A DNA stretch of 64,000 bases from Siderastrea siderea (lineage: Eukaryota > Cnidaria > Anthozoa > Scleractinia > Rhizangiidae). Made by a program: the position numbers and the translations under genes. The stretch is taken from positions 29,864,901 to 29,928,900 of the forward strand of contig OZ034969.1 of assembly GCA_964030785.1 (NCBI GenBank), read 5' to 3'. The notes under the pieces are model-generated. The model was not told the DNA's origin and made no database searches. It was given only the letters and a program-made list of their open reading frames with translations. Positions 33,408 through 50,342 of this stretch are shown piece after piece. Numbering within the stretch: position 1 is the first letter of the stretch; the number at the start of each line of letters is the position of its first letter.

Positions 33408-33730
33408 CTTCTGATAACAAATGGGGGCCTGTCGACGACGGCAGCTGACGCATCTTGCGAGGACAATTTTAACGGCAGAACTTCCTTTAGTGATCCAATA
33501 CTTCTGTCAGATTAGGGCCGAGACGTACTCTCTGCCGGAGTGGCTGCAAATTCAATGATAATGATCAATAATCAATTTGGTCACGTGATCTTCTTTCAGG
33601 AGAGTAATAGGATTCTTTGTTTCCAATGGTATAGTTGCGTTACGCAGCTGTCCACCGACGAATAGAAGACCATTAATAATGCATCTTCTTTACTTGCTTC
33701 TTGGGGTAGTTAAACTCCTCAGGGAAAGCT

Positions 33731-36480
33731 TGCTTCTGTACATGCTTCCGGACGACATCCCTGAAGTAATTGATTAGCACTTCTTCCGAGTGCGCCATGT
33801 AGACGATTTCTGATGTTACGTGTGACCTTTTGAAGAATCGATTTCGTTCATTGAAAAAAGTCGTAATCTTTCAATCTATCGACAAGAATACGTTTATCCA
33901 ATTAAAGGAAGGAATGCGCACGTGAAGAATGCAATGTTCATTAAATGACCGTTCATGCGTGAAGCGCGTTGACTGTAATGTTTTGAGGCCTCTAAATGTA
34001 TGGAGTTGTGCATCGTGATATGCAAAAAATTTATTTGTAACGACATAAGCTCTCTTGACGAATATCTGATGCTTTTGAAGCAACTTTCGAGCTTCTAAGC
34101 AATATTTAAGTTAATATTCAACAATATTCAAAAAGAGTACAAGTATATTGAAAATAAACTTGCATGTTCGGAATTATAGCCTTCGTTACAATAATTGCAG
34201 GAAAAAAGAAGTCACTTTACAGAATTTATGCAAGGTATAACTTGGTTCAAGATATTGACTTCAAGCTGGTATGAAATAAGACTTAAATTAATAAAACCAT
34301 TACGCACATTAAAAAACACATTTTTCTGCTTGATACGTAAATGTCCGCGTTCATTGGCAATGTACTTTTCTCAATTAAATTTTCCTGCAAGGGCAACAAT
34401 TATAGAAGGGAAACAATTATGTACACAACAGTCATTTAACATTGGATGCAATTGTTCCGCTTGATATTGAAGCGTCTTAGTTCCTTTACTCGTAAGGCAA
34501 TATATTTTTCCACGTTTTTTTTCCTCAAGAGCAGGTCACCATCCCTCAACTGGTATTTTTCGTTATTCTTTGCACAGAATAACCGGGTATTTCCTTCTTT
34601 TTTGTAACGGGTGTTTCAAGATATGCGATGCATGCATAATGAGCGCTACCATTCAGCAAACTTTGTTCAGCTAGAATTACAGCCAAAGGGCACACCTTTG
34701 TTTGGACCGCCTAAAGTCACACCTATGGTTACTATATGTGAAACCATGATCAAACGCAAATATCAGCAAAGTCTTTCAACTAAAAAACCTTGTGAGTCCA
34801 ACATACCAATTGCATGTGCTTCGTGAAACTAAAATTTGGCTCCATGGTTGTTATTTTTACTTTGTAGGGTAAATATCTTTGTTAATTTTACAGCTTCAAT
34901 GTTATCAAAGTTTAAGAGAGCTCCGATTTGAAGACAGATAAGAGAATCAATTTTTAGCACGTACGATGAAAACAGCACGTCTAGTTTCTCATGTTTTATT
35001 AAAAAGTATACGTGGAATAAGCAACGAAATGTCATTAAAACACGTATCTTGCCAACATCGATCACACATCAGAACACTCTCTCTCTTTGGAAAGAGCTGA
35101 GTGTTTGATGCCGTGAGCTGAAGTTATAGGCATAAGCAGGATTTAAAGAAACAAATTACCCTTTAATGAAGGTAAGCTGAACCTTGAGGCATATTTGACA
35201 GCAATTTTCAATTATCTTCGTGTTTCTGCTATTTAATTGTCCAATGGAATCTAAATGTGGAAATCTGAGACAGTTCTTTATTCTCTTTTACCAAAAAAGC
35301 AATTTGAAATGCAAAAAAGCAGCAAATCCGATATGCTAAGATTAACAAAAATAGAATTACAGTCTTAAAGTGCAGTTAAAGACGAAAAATGGGAAAACTC
35401 TGCTTGATGCACAAAATGGCCTCTAGCTAAGTTAGCCCAACCTTATTTGCGTTATCTTTGTTCTGAGTTTGTAAGTAAAGTCATGCGTCTTCGCGGGTTT
35501 ACGATCTTTGTTTATCTAATGTTCGAAGACAAAAGCGTAAAAATCATTTCTTTTCTCTACAACAAAGTTGTGAGGTGCCACGGCCTTTTTTAAATGTTTT
35601 GGCTTCTCATTACGCATCTCTTTCAAATTAAATCTTCACGTTGGCTGAAGAGCGAATACCACAAGAGTTTTGTAAAGGAACATTTATGAAACAATTGAAG
35701 AAACGTGTCTGACCGGTTTGAGGCCATTTTCTTTTTTGTCTGACCTTCTGGTATCAAGAATGGATTTTCATTTTCGTGCGGGCAACTAAAAAATTCCCGG
35801 ATGTGTCGCCTTATTCTGGGTGGTGACAAAGATCATTGGAAACATATTCTATCATAGCTAAAAGATAATTCGTGAAGGCAAAGCAGTCCAGGTGGACGGG
35901 AATCGCACTTCGCAGCCCGTCACACTAAAAAGTTCAAATTTCTCAAACCAGGTTTAAGGAACCAGGTTTCAAACCAGACTAGGTTTTGTTTTGTTTTGCA
36001 GATTTCAAACGTAAGTTTGTTTGTTTATAATTATCCCATTTTCCTGATCAGGTACCAATCCGTACTTTGCATTTAAATTTATTTGTAATTTAGCCCATTG
36101 GTCACTTCTGAAGATGTATGTTGAAGCAATATACGAAACGTTAAGTTCATAAAATCAATCTTTTTTACAATATGCGTTGTTTTATCATGTTCGTCAACGC
36201 AGTTTGCTTTTTATTTCTATTGAAGTTCTGCGCTGTTACACGTTTGCAGATTATCTTTATCGAATTGTAAATGATTGCAAATTTGAATTCCACCTTTTAC
36301 ATAGTTTGGATAGTATGTTGGTTTATCATCTATTTTAAAATTCTTATCATTCCAAATTACACTTTCAAATTTAGGAGGTTTTGTTGATAACGAAGGTCTA
36401 ACATCAGCCCACCATTGAAGGCGCTCATTGTAAAATTTCAGTTAGTTTTCAATCCTTGACATCATAATTACACCTGAATA
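33731..36480. other. No supported gene
   Basis: AT-rich. Reverse-strand pieces of retrotransposon coding may extend to ~33,800. Short frames at 34,195-34,464, 34,611-34,826 and 35,623-35,829 have no recognisable domains. Confidence 0.4.
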
Positions 36481-37420
36481 AAAATGTACGTAAAAATCAA
36501 CGCTGGTAAAATCGAACGACGTTTCGGTGTCGTCATGACGCCATTTTCAAGTAAAAATGATTCAAATAAACTGTCAGGAATAGTAGCTGGAGATTAACAT
36601 AAATGATTAATGCAAAGTCACGCAAATAGTTTAGCTCGAATTGAGTCCGATTGGACATCAAGGTCTTTCGGGACAATACAGTGTTTGTCACTATAGTCCT
36701 TGCCAATAGATGATGATAGGTTTTTGTGCTCATTCACGCGCTGGTGTAAATGCCTGAGCGTGTACCCTTCATAACTTGCATCGCACAAGTCACATTGAAA
36801 TTTGTAAACTACACACTGCTGGTTTACAATAGGCGGTTTTTTCTCCTGCACTTTAAGTTCCTGTTCGATCTTGTTGCTAACGAAAACAGGTTGAATGGCT
36901 GTGTGAGTCTTCTGGCTTAGGTCTTTGAGTTGTTTGCGCACGAAGTCTGCCGAAACCTGGTCTTTGAAGGGTAGGACTATTCGAACTGTTGGGCTATCTA
37001 CAGGGGCAGGTATTGGTTGCTGGTCTTCGGCCTTTGAAGCAACAAAAATCTTGATGGTAGTATCGATAAGATGTTGAGGATATTTTCACAAAAACCTATC
37101 ATCATCTATTGGCAAGCACTATAGTGACAAACACTGTATTGTCCCGAAAGACCTTGACAAACAGTTTTTCGTCCTAAAGAAGTGTCGGAATAAGTTTGAT
37201 TGTTTAGTGCACGAAATGTTGCTAATTAGAGAATTGACACCATCTCTTAATGTCCAATTGGACTCAATTCGAGCTAAACTATTTGCGTGACTCTGCATTA
37301 ATCATTTATGTTAATCTCCAGCTACTATTCCTGACAGTTTATTTGAATCATTTTTGAACTTGAAAATGGCGTCATGACGACACCGAAACGTCGTTCGATT
37401 TTACCAGCGTTGAGTTTTAC
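36481..37420. repeat. Inverted repeat enclosing a Penelope-like fragment
   Basis: 36,481-36,700 is the near-perfect reverse complement of 37,100-37,420: TCGAACGACGTTTCGGTGTCGTCATGACGCC on one side and GGCGTCATGACGACACCGAAACGTCGTTCGA on the other. The right arm has an extra segment near 37,160-37,245. Inverted terminal sequences of this kind are known from Penelope-like elements. Confidence 0.75.
36618..37060 (-). mobile_element. Penelope-like element C-terminal fragment with GIY-YIG endonuclease
   Basis: The reverse strand reads PTVRIVLPFKDQVSADFV, KQLKDLSQKTHTAIQPVFVS, PPIVNQQCVVYKFQCDLCDA, and SYEGYTLRHLHQRVNEHK. The Cys-x2-Cys, Y-x2-YT and R-x3-RVNEH pattern matches the GIY-YIG endonuclease of Penelope-like retroelements, with the classical Gly-Ile-Tyr replaced by VVYKF and the YIG by YEG. 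The reverse transcriptase part is missing, so the element is 5'-truncated. Confidence 0.8.
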
Positions 37421-37559
37421 TTGTTTTTGTATAACGAAACCTTTACTTATAAGAATAAAAATGTACCATCAAAATCTTTTGGAAATGATTAATTTAAGCT
37501 TTCCAAGGCAATGAGCTTTCCATAACAAGTTTGCCAATCCAGGCCAGTCTGAAGTTGAA

Positions 37560-37818
37560 TAGAATTGTGGTGGTAATGGTGAAACCAATAGAATTGTGGT
37601 GGTGGTGGTAAAAACAATAGAATTTTGGTGGTGGTGGTGGTGGTGAAAACAATAGAATTGTTGTGGTGGCGGTGGTTGAAATAGAATTGTGAAGATGGAG
37701 GGGGAGGGAAGTAAAATTGTCGAGGAGGAGGGAAAATTTGTGGTGGAGGAGAAGGAGGAGGAGGAGGAGGAGGAGGAGGAGGAAGAGGAGGAGGAGGAGG
37801 AGGAGGAGGAGGAGGGAA
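37560..37818. repeat. GGT/GGA-rich simple repeats
   Basis: Tandem copies of an AATAGAATTGTGGTGGTGGTG-like unit (37,560-37,690), then an almost pure GAG/GGA run (37,744-37,816). The Ser- and Glu-rich frames here are artefacts of the repeat. Confidence 0.9.
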
Positions 37819-38377
37819 AGCTGATCTCAGGTTTGAAACGTGGTAAGAACGTTATTTGTAGTTGCTGGCGCAATCATTAACAAGCATAATTTCTGAATCA
37901 GTGAACAGCAATTAGTTTTCTATTGTTAAATAACAATGATTGTCTGAAATAACAATGAAAGCGGCAAGGAATGAAAGCTTGCACAAGATCGTCACGGTTC
38001 AGTGATTTTGAATCACAAATGAGAAGCACGTTGGCGCTTGTTAGTGAACAAAGTTCTTATGCGCTTCAAATAATGTCCAAAAAAGCCTAGTTATACCCAC
38101 CATGACCGCCATAGGTTAAAAACAGAACATGGCATCATTGATAAACCTTTCAAACCGGTTAACAAACTTGTAACTAAGTTGAAAATAAACATGTCATCAT
38201 CCTACATTAATACATCCTCGGAGACCCAGCGAAAGTCATTTGGGTCGGAACAACGGTGTGACAAAACTTTTCGCAAACATAGGCTAATCCATGCATACTA
38301 TATTACTCATGTTTCACTGAAAGTAGATTTCATTCATTTTAAGAAATATCACCGCCTTTTTTCTCATCGTAAATTGA
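37819..38377. other. No gene seen
   Basis: Nothing recognised except unstructured AT-rich sequence. The 122-residue frame at 38,179-38,547 crosses into the MITE that follows and is not supported. Confidence 0.4.
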
Positions 38378-39072
38378 GGGTGCGTTTCTTTGGGAGAATC
38401 CGAAAACGGATTTGTGATCCCAGATCATATAGATTCTTCGACACCAAAGAAACGCAAAATCCGAAAAAGGATTATTTTGTCATGACAAGACAGGCTGGAG
38501 GCACGCAATATATATATCAGAACGATATTTCTCTCGTACTGCCCTAGAATTCAACTAGAATGGAATACAAATAATTTATAAACAAGGACAGTATCTGCAG
38601 TAGCTCAAGTGAACTCGCTATTTGCGTTCACAATTAGCAAAAACTGGTCCCTGAATTACAGAAATGGTACACAAATGAAGTTATCCTGACGTGTCAGTGC
38701 TTCTGTCTGTACTTTTGGAGAAAACTTTTTCAAATATACGGAACGGAATAATCACCTGAATTTTCTTTTTTCACGATCGAATGTTTTGTCACGCAAGCCG
38801 ATCGAGAGAAAATATGGCGAGACCAGTAAATTTGCATGGAAGACCGCTTGACAGATGTACTATTCTCGGATCCGTCCCCCAAAGAAACGCATAGCACGGA
38901 TCATGAATCCTAAAAATCCGGATTTAGATTTGATCTGATGTATCTACTCGGAGTGTGGATTCTTCAGATCACTAATCCCTGATTAATCCATTTTCGGATT
39001 TAGGTAAAGAAACGCAAAATCCGTTTTTGGATACAAGAATCCGGATTTGGATTTTCCCAAAGAAACGCACCC
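38378..39072. mobile_element. MITE with GGGTGCGTTTCTTTGGG ends
   Basis: The left end GGGTGCGTTTCTTTGGGAGAATCC and right end GGATTTTCCCAAAGAAACGCACCC are inverted. Inner copies of CCCAAAGAAACGCA (near 38,878) and repeated 'aatccggat' motifs add internal structure. Flanks are TGA and TAA, one mismatch from a 3-bp PIF/Harbinger-type duplication. No coding. Confidence 0.65.
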
Positions 39073-39169
39073 TAAGACGTATAAATGTTTACAATTTCTG
39101 TTAGAATAAAATCTTGCAAACATAGAGTTTAACTTGCAAAGGTGTGAAAAGTAATGTCATTAGAATTTC

Positions 39170-40183
39170 CTCACTTGCTTCGCTCACGCAAGTGAAATTG
39201 AGTTGTCGAAATGATATTGGCTGCAGTTGTAGCTGCCTTTAGCTGAATGAGTCAAATATCACCATTAAACACCATTTTCCCGAACGAAGCTCTTATCCAC
39301 TTGATGTAAAAATTTCTCGGAAAGTAGCAAAACATCTCTCGCTCAGCCATAGAGCTTAATACGCTAGTTGCACAAGAGACAGCGGATACTCACAAAATTC
39401 TTGTACTAGTCGATATATGTGTTGGTTAAATTAGTCATTTTAATAAAATATTATTATACAGAGGAAAAGAATTTCCGATGGATAAGGTGAAATTCATGTT
39501 GCCGTTTTTTTTTTTTTGAAGATACTGCACGACATTGGTCGTGTAGTGAAGGCATTAGGATTCTAACCACTTCGGCGTTCAAAACCGAAAATTTATCGAA
39601 TCAAGTTTGTTTTCACAATTTGTTCAAAAAACCCTCTACTGACGTTACAAAGAAACACAGAAGCCAGAAAACGAAAAATAATTGCCTGCTTAAAAAAATA
39701 CATTGCTATTTTGAGGTTCAAAACAACAAAAGGGCTGATTATTGTGTTTGCTGAATTTATTTACGTACTTATCGATAAATGGGGCATTGCTTCTCATCAT
39801 CGTTGTACTTGTGAGTTTGATGAGTAATATTTCATGATTGGGAGTGTTTTGGAACGTAAACGGCGGTCTTATAACTAGCTAGTATAATACGATTGTTTGC
39901 ATTTGCACTCCCTTCTGGGTAATGCGCGAGCAATTTCGGTTGGCATATGGGACCAATTTCAATCCTTTAGGCCCTGTTTGTTAAAGCTAATGATCGTCTT
40001 GGGTTTTTTCGTTTGCATGGTAGGAGAGAAGATACATGATCTAACAAATCACTCTTTCACTCCTCTACTTCCCCTCCCTTTCGAAAAAACGCACTCATGT
40101 TAAGCCATAGAAAGCGATAACAACATGCTATTTCTTTTTTGCTTTTATTTCAGAAACCGTCTTGAGCTACCTTGTGAAGGAAG
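39170..40183 (+). repeat. Upstream region of copy C, diverged paralog of the B/D upstream block
   Basis: Blocks such as TTTCCTCA/CC...CACGCAAGTGAAATTGAGTTGTCG and the run up to the start codon follow the same order as 20,480-21,546 but are much more diverged than B is from D. An acceptor-like ttttatttcag at 40,152 precedes the coding exon, implying a 5'UTR intron. Confidence 0.55.
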
Positions 40184-44605
<4,422 letters not shown>

Positions 44606-46600
44606 ACTTGTCGGTGATGAATGCCACACGGAGTAATAGTCTACATGTAAGTAGTCAAGCATGTAAGCATTATGGCGTAGTTGTGATATTCTCTGAGCGT
44701 AAGTAACTGTGGACAGTGGAAACGTATTGCCTTGCAAGTTCAATTAAGCTATGGCTGAAACACGCTCACAAGTGGTGCAGGCGAGAAGACGGTGTCTGAT
44801 GCAGTTGTATTATTCTCTTTTTTTGTGGTTATAAACTAAGTGAGGATAATGAAAAAGTATATCAACAAATTAGTTCTAGGGACATCGAATTTTTCTACCT
44901 AAGAAAAACCTGTTAGGAACGAAAGTGACAAGATCATAAGTAGAACAAAGAGCACTTTTTTAGTTAAAAATATATTTAAAGTTACTCTGTAATACTTTCC
45001 TTTTTCAAATAACAAAAGTGTTGAACCGTTAATTAACAGTGGTGTGATGTAAATGGATAAACATAAATGGAGCAACTAAATCAATAGTGTTTTGGTCGTG
45101 AACTAAATAAAATATACCGTGTACACGAATACTACTTTTGTCACAGCGCCCATTTTCCACCATAAGATTTTTCGTGGACAAAAGCTTCCATTACCAAGAC
45201 GAATTTGAGTCATTGCAAACACGCGAAAAAGTCTGTCCTCCTCGAGAATCAAGACCAAATTGCTTGAGACCTTAATACTACAAAGACAGGAAGTGTAGGA
45301 AATGTGAGCACAACTGAAAGGAGCTACGTTACGGTTTGTGCATCTTGAAAAATATAGCCTAAACTTTTCAAGTTTGTCATTTGCAATCCGTGTTAAACTT
45401 CGCCAACATCAACCTTCCTTTCAATCCTTGTTCCCTTTTGGGTGATTCTTTCCTCTTTGGTGTTTGTCTACCCTGGCAAACTATTACTTAAAGGTTTTCT
45501 TTCAATTAACGGCAATTTTCAACACCCCAAAAAACATCGTCACGCGGGGAATATTTTACAATCAAAATTTGAAAGATGGAAGATGAACACAAACGTACAT
45601 GAACGCCAGAAAGTGTTCACGTGCGATATCACTGTTTACTCCAAGGAACATTCACCAACCGTGGATAGTGAATCAATACTAATTAACCGAATCATCAGAT
45701 TATAGTGGCTGCATTTTGTCCCACTCTTGCGAAAGAAAACGTTAACTTAGGCTGCGTAGCTAGCTATATTGCCCCCTCAAAGCAAAGTCTGAAAATTCAT
45801 TGACCACGGCGCGTTCGGCTACAACGCACGGCACGAAATGATGGCGTGAAACTTTCTTAGACACTGTTAAGCAGAGGAAAAGGACTACCACTGGAAAAAC
45901 CTAAAAAAAAACTGGTACTTAAAAGTACTTAAAAAGACAATAACATATTCAAGCCTGAATTAAGTAATAAATTAAACATGGTGGAATCCAGTCAATTTAT
46001 AAATGTTTAGCGCTGAAAATTTCAAATTAAGTGCGAATTAAACATCGATAAACAAGAATCACCGTTTTCCTTGGTTTTAAAATTTGCTTGATAAAAAACG
46101 TATATTATTGGGAAAATTTATACCCATATGGTAAACAAACAAATAAGTCAGAAAAATAAATAACAATTTAATAATAATTTAGAAATAACTGAGTCCTATT
46201 TTTAGCTGATCAGAGCACAAGGTGCCGAGTGGTGCGGAGCATTCAAACATTAAAATAAACGCTTTTTTTAAAATTAAAATTGAAATCAACATAGTTGGAA
46301 AATATACGTTTAATTGAGTGGCTATTTACAAGGGTGGCCGAGGAGTTCGAAACGGGTCTACTGTGAAGCAAATCCAGCCGGCGGTCAGAGCGCGCGGGAC
46401 GTGAAACCTGGAACCTTCCCCATTCTAAGACAGGCCACCTGCCATTCAGCCAGGAAAATTCTAAAAACTGAAGTGGAGAGGTTTCCGCTCACTAAAATTA
46501 TTATCTTGTCAATCCATTGGATAGATCAACCCGTAAGTTATACTCTACTATATTCTGGTGAATTCTGGTGAGCATGCATGGCGATATGTCGCAACCAAAC
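44606..46600. other. Intergenic between copies C and D
   Basis: No supported gene. AATAAA at about 45,106 is a second possible polyadenylation signal for copy C. The stretch 46,334-46,440 with GGTCAGAGCGCGCGGGAC resembles the head of tRNA-derived SINEs, but no B box is clear. Short frames such as 45,442-45,705 have no domain. Confidence 0.4.
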
Positions 46601-46607
46601 AGTAAGC

Positions 46608-47058
46608 ACCGTATAATTCCGATAATACGCCCCCCCCCCCCCCCCTCCAGAAAAAAAAAAACAAGCCCTCCCGAATATAAGCCCCCTAAATCTCATTTGC
46701 AAAAAGCCGTCCGATGATCGATCGTACGAACACTGTTTTATGATAGTTGCATTCCTCATATTGTGCTTGTATTTCTTGGAAGCATACAAATAGTATTTGC
46801 AAGGAAGTTTAATTCCTGTACCTGTACCCACGTTCGTTCTGGCGCAGAATTTTAAGACGCAAAACCCTTTATTTTCAGGCGCAAAATCCCTCATTCTCGG
46901 AAGCAAAATCGATTCCAGATAAAAGCCGATCCATTTTTGAAGTGCAACACTCCCTTCAATAATAATTCCCCCCCCCCCCCCCCCACCCCTTGCCCCTCCA
47001 AAAAACAAAATAATCCTTCTTGGGCACTGAAATATAAGCCCAGGGCTTATTGCGGTAA
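46608..47058. mobile_element. MITE with ACCGTAATAAGCCC-type ends
   Basis: The left end CACCGTATAATTCCGATAATACGCCC and right end GGGCTTATTGCGGTA are imperfect inverted repeats. The interior holds two C-runs. The 181-residue Gly-rich reverse frame is produced by these runs and is not a gene. A related end occurs at ~19,600. Confidence 0.6.
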
Positions 47059-48657
47059 AAAAACTGCTACTGAAATGTCGCAACTGAAACCAAGAACATG
47101 ATGTACAGCATGTTCTCTTACTCTTTTCTTGGAAACAAAGTGGTTGTTATGCAAAATGAAGAATGTTGCTCCTGTTTTCAATATTCAATACACGTTGCCC
47201 TGTCATATTAACACGAAACTTTTCTTGGGTGACTTATTTTCTTAGCAGCCTCCATACAACAAAAACGAATGGCACAGATGGTAAGTTTACAACATACATT
47301 TTGGTGTCCTTTTATCAAAGGATGGTTGTTCTTAACTGTAGTGAATCGGCATCCAGCAGAACTACAGACTGAGACCGCCAGTGAGCAAAGGAGCGTATTG
47401 ATATCAATATTTATCACATGGACTTTTTAACTTTGAGTACTGAAATACTCACAGCATGACCAAAACACTTTTGCTTTCTAAATTTAAAAGATGTAGCTTC
47501 GAAGAGTGCAAACTTATATTACAGTCTGCGGAAAAAATGCATACCATCCAAGAATTATCAATGCGTAACAAAACGTATTTGTCATCAGATTTCTATCAAA
47601 ATACTAAATTTCGTGCCACGTTTAAGTTATCAAAAATGCGAAAGAAAACTTGAAGTTAGTGACGGTATGACCCCCAAAGAATCCTTTATGAAATGCACTG
47701 GTGTGCGTGAAAGCGGTTTCACAGGAATGTTTTACTGAAAAGTTTATTTCACTCAGTTTGAAATTTATCTCAGTCTTTGTAATTGTAGAACAAGTCATGT
47801 AGGTGTCTACATCTTCTGCGTTCGGAACAACTTACAAACATGAAAAGGGTTTAATTTGGAAAAGTGAAAAAGAAATATCAATAGAATTTCCTCCATTTGC
47901 TAAGGTCACGCAAGTGAAATTGAGATGTCGAAACAGTAATGGTTGCAACTAGCCCGTATTTGACAAAAATTGTTCCGACCAAAGCGCATTAGTTCTGCGT
48001 GTAACTGAATGAGTCATGATCATTTTTCCTGTCTGATCAGATCAACATCAACAAAATCTCGGAGGGAGCAGGGCACCTCTCGTCCAGCCACGCAGCTTTA
48101 TTTCACAAAACAATCGTTAGAGACAACAGATTAATTAAATCACGACTGATACATTTATTCAGAGTGGAAAATTTTTTGCCTTAGTCGTTTGTTTAATGGT
48201 TTTAAACGCAGGAAAAGAATTTCTGATGGAAAAGGTGAGAAAATGTGTCTCAAAATATGGAATTGGTAGTAAAAGCTAGTAGCGTTAACAAATTAATATT
48301 AATGCTTCTAGCCACTTACGTGTTTAACGTTAAAAATTTATCAAGCAGCATCGCTTCGTTTGTGTTAAGAATTTGCTTCATTAAAATTGTAAGGTAGTAC
48401 CCATATTACAAACAAATGAAACACATAAGTAAGAAAACGAAACCAAATTGCCTGTGCATGAGAAACGATATTGCTGTCTTGTGTCTTCTATCAAAACAAG
48501 GTATAATTACTGCGTTCGCTAAATTTATTAAAGTGCATATCGATAGCAGAACTTTCAACCTCAGATAGTGGTGTTTGCGAGTTTGGTGGGAAATATGTTA
48601 CGACCAAAAAAGTAATCCTGATATACCACTTCTTTTTGTGATTGAAAGTGTTTTTAA

Positions 48658-49470
48658 GGTCATTCCCCCGAAATATAATTTAACATAAGATTTTTGTTAA
48701 ACTTTCACAAGTTGTTATCTATCGTGCAATGTTTTGAAATATAAAATAAAAAGAAGAGGTCGCCATGTCCGTTAACGAGATATCATCGTCTCAAGTTACC
48801 CCATAATTCCTTGCAATTTCGCCCAGCGAACACATGTTTATTTCATCAGTTTACGCTACTTTCCGTAGGAAGAGGAAGCACACGATTAAAGCAAATCTTG
48901 ACACAATGTACTAGATGTGAAATATCGATAACAAAATACAATTTACTAGACGTTTTATGGCAGACGCTCGAATCATTCACTTAAAACCTTCCTTACGTAC
49001 GTGTTCTCGAGGTCGTATTTTCATCTCCGTGAGTAACGCGTTTCTAGGAATAAATTTTTTTCAAACATGTGATTTTTCCTAACTCTTTGAACAAAAAGAG
49101 GATGAACGATAGGTCAAAAATATTTGGAAAAAAAAGATAGGTCTCCATGCTTGTTTAAGAGTAAATAACTATTCTTTTCTCTGGTGAGCTTAGACTCATA
49201 GGAAATCTATTACTCCCTGGACATGCGCGCGCTGTGAGCGCGCGCTAATGTCGCAACACATCGTGCGCAGTAAGGATCAAAGATTTTTCTTTGATCCTGG
49301 TTCTCATTTCTAATTTCTTCTTTCAGGCCGTACGGCCGGGGGGAAATTATGTAGGGCAGTATTGCTCACTTCTAGCACTCACACATATACTTTACATGAT
49401 TATTTATTTCATTTCAGAGTGCAACGCGGTACATCACATTACTTGCGTAATGCAATACAGGGGAATGACC
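48658..49470. mobile_element. TTAA MITE, GGTCATTCCCC ends (family M, copy 3)
   Basis: Begins GGTCATTCCCCCGAAATA and ends GGGGAATGACC, flanked by TTAA (48654-48657 and 49471-49474). The duplicate locus has a single TTAA at 21,236-21,239 joined to the same flanks, a clean empty site. No coding. Confidence 0.9.
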
Positions 49471-49781
49471 TTAAACGTAAAATGTGCTTAAAAACTAGAA
49501 AGGATGATGTGCTTGTTCGCATTTCCACTCCAATATATGGTGAAGAAATGTCGTTTGATGTGGTACCAATCCTGTGAGCCCTATGTCAGATTTTTCGTTT
49601 TCTTCGTACGAAAGATTTCACATTGATCTGAGGTCACAATTCCGTTTTTCTCAAGGGAAACTGTTCCTTAGCCACAGCTCCATAAACAGAGAGACAAAAC
49701 AATGTATAATTACTATAATGTTTAATTTTTTGGTCTTTGGTTTTACTTCAGAAATCTGCTCGACCTACCTTGTAAAGGAAG

Positions 49782-50342
49782 ATGAAGACTCTCGGTATTG
49801 TGTTGTTTGTGACTGGAGTGCTGTCAATGACCCATTCAAGTAAGCGGACTATATTTTACAAAGAGCTCTGATTCTATCCTAAACTTACTAACATGACTTG
49901 TGATACGCATTGTTCAACAGAAGTTTCTAAGTTAAAATGTACACTTGATCTTGGTTTGGTGGCTGACAGAACAGGAAGTATCAAATGGAGAAACGTCCCC
50001 AAGCTGAAAGCAGCACTTCAGCTTCTCGTGCAGCGGTTTGACATCTCAGCAGACAAGACTCATGTCTCATATCTAACGTTCGCCACGAGAAGCAAGCTTC
50101 ACAACAAGTTCAACAACGCCGCCTACCACAGCCAAGGCGCAATTGTAGCATTGTTATCCCGCAGTATCAGGAAACTGCGCAGTCCAACTCGCCTTGACAG
50201 AGCAATGAAAGCAGCTAATGAACAGATGTTCACCCTGAAGAATGGACTCAGACCTGGTGTTGGAAAGGCATTGGTGCTGTACACTGATGGCAAAACACTT
50301 CCAACTTCGAAGGACATAAGCGGACACGTTGTGGCACTTAAG
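49782..50342 (+). CDS. Copy D exons 1-2: signal peptide and vWA core
   Basis: ATG 49782 opens MKTLGIVLFVTGVLSMTHS. Intron 1 (49840-49920, 81 bp) contains an in-frame TGA, unlike copy B. Exon 2 (422 nt) has DLGLVADRTGS, TRLDRAMKAANEQMF and LVLYTDGKT, all MIDAS positions intact. It ends CTTAAG|GTAACA. Confidence 0.9.

Larger units (their letters stand above)
32437..33730 (-). mobile_element. BEL/Pao LTR retrotransposon pol fragment (integrase end), broken
   Basis: On the reverse strand, from high to low coordinates, it reads: a piece with KNPITLLKEDHVTKLII and an H2C2-type zinc-binding region near 33,540-33,640; YWITKGSSAVKIVLARCVSCRR (33,430-33,500); the integrase core with SVGVDYFGPF, RAVHLEV and IFSDNRTNFTSG (33,009-33,407); and then a DUF5641-type tail with [48 protein letters not shown] and VGDVVLV (32,592-32,984). 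This order is diagnostic of BEL/Pao pol. Frameshifts and stops show the copy is inactive. No gag, protease, reverse transcriptase or LTR pair was found. Confidence 0.85.

Noticed and set aside
32437..33730. Intact host gene or virus-like gene
   Set aside because: Domain order is that of a BEL/Pao retrotransposon, with stops and frameshifts between every segment.
37469..37880. Poly-Ser (reverse) and poly-Glu (forward) frames
   Set aside because: Both are translations of the GGA/GGT simple repeat.
46538..47083. 181-residue Gly-rich reverse frame
   Set aside because: Created by C-runs inside a MITE; no domain and no conservation at the related site near 19.5 kb.
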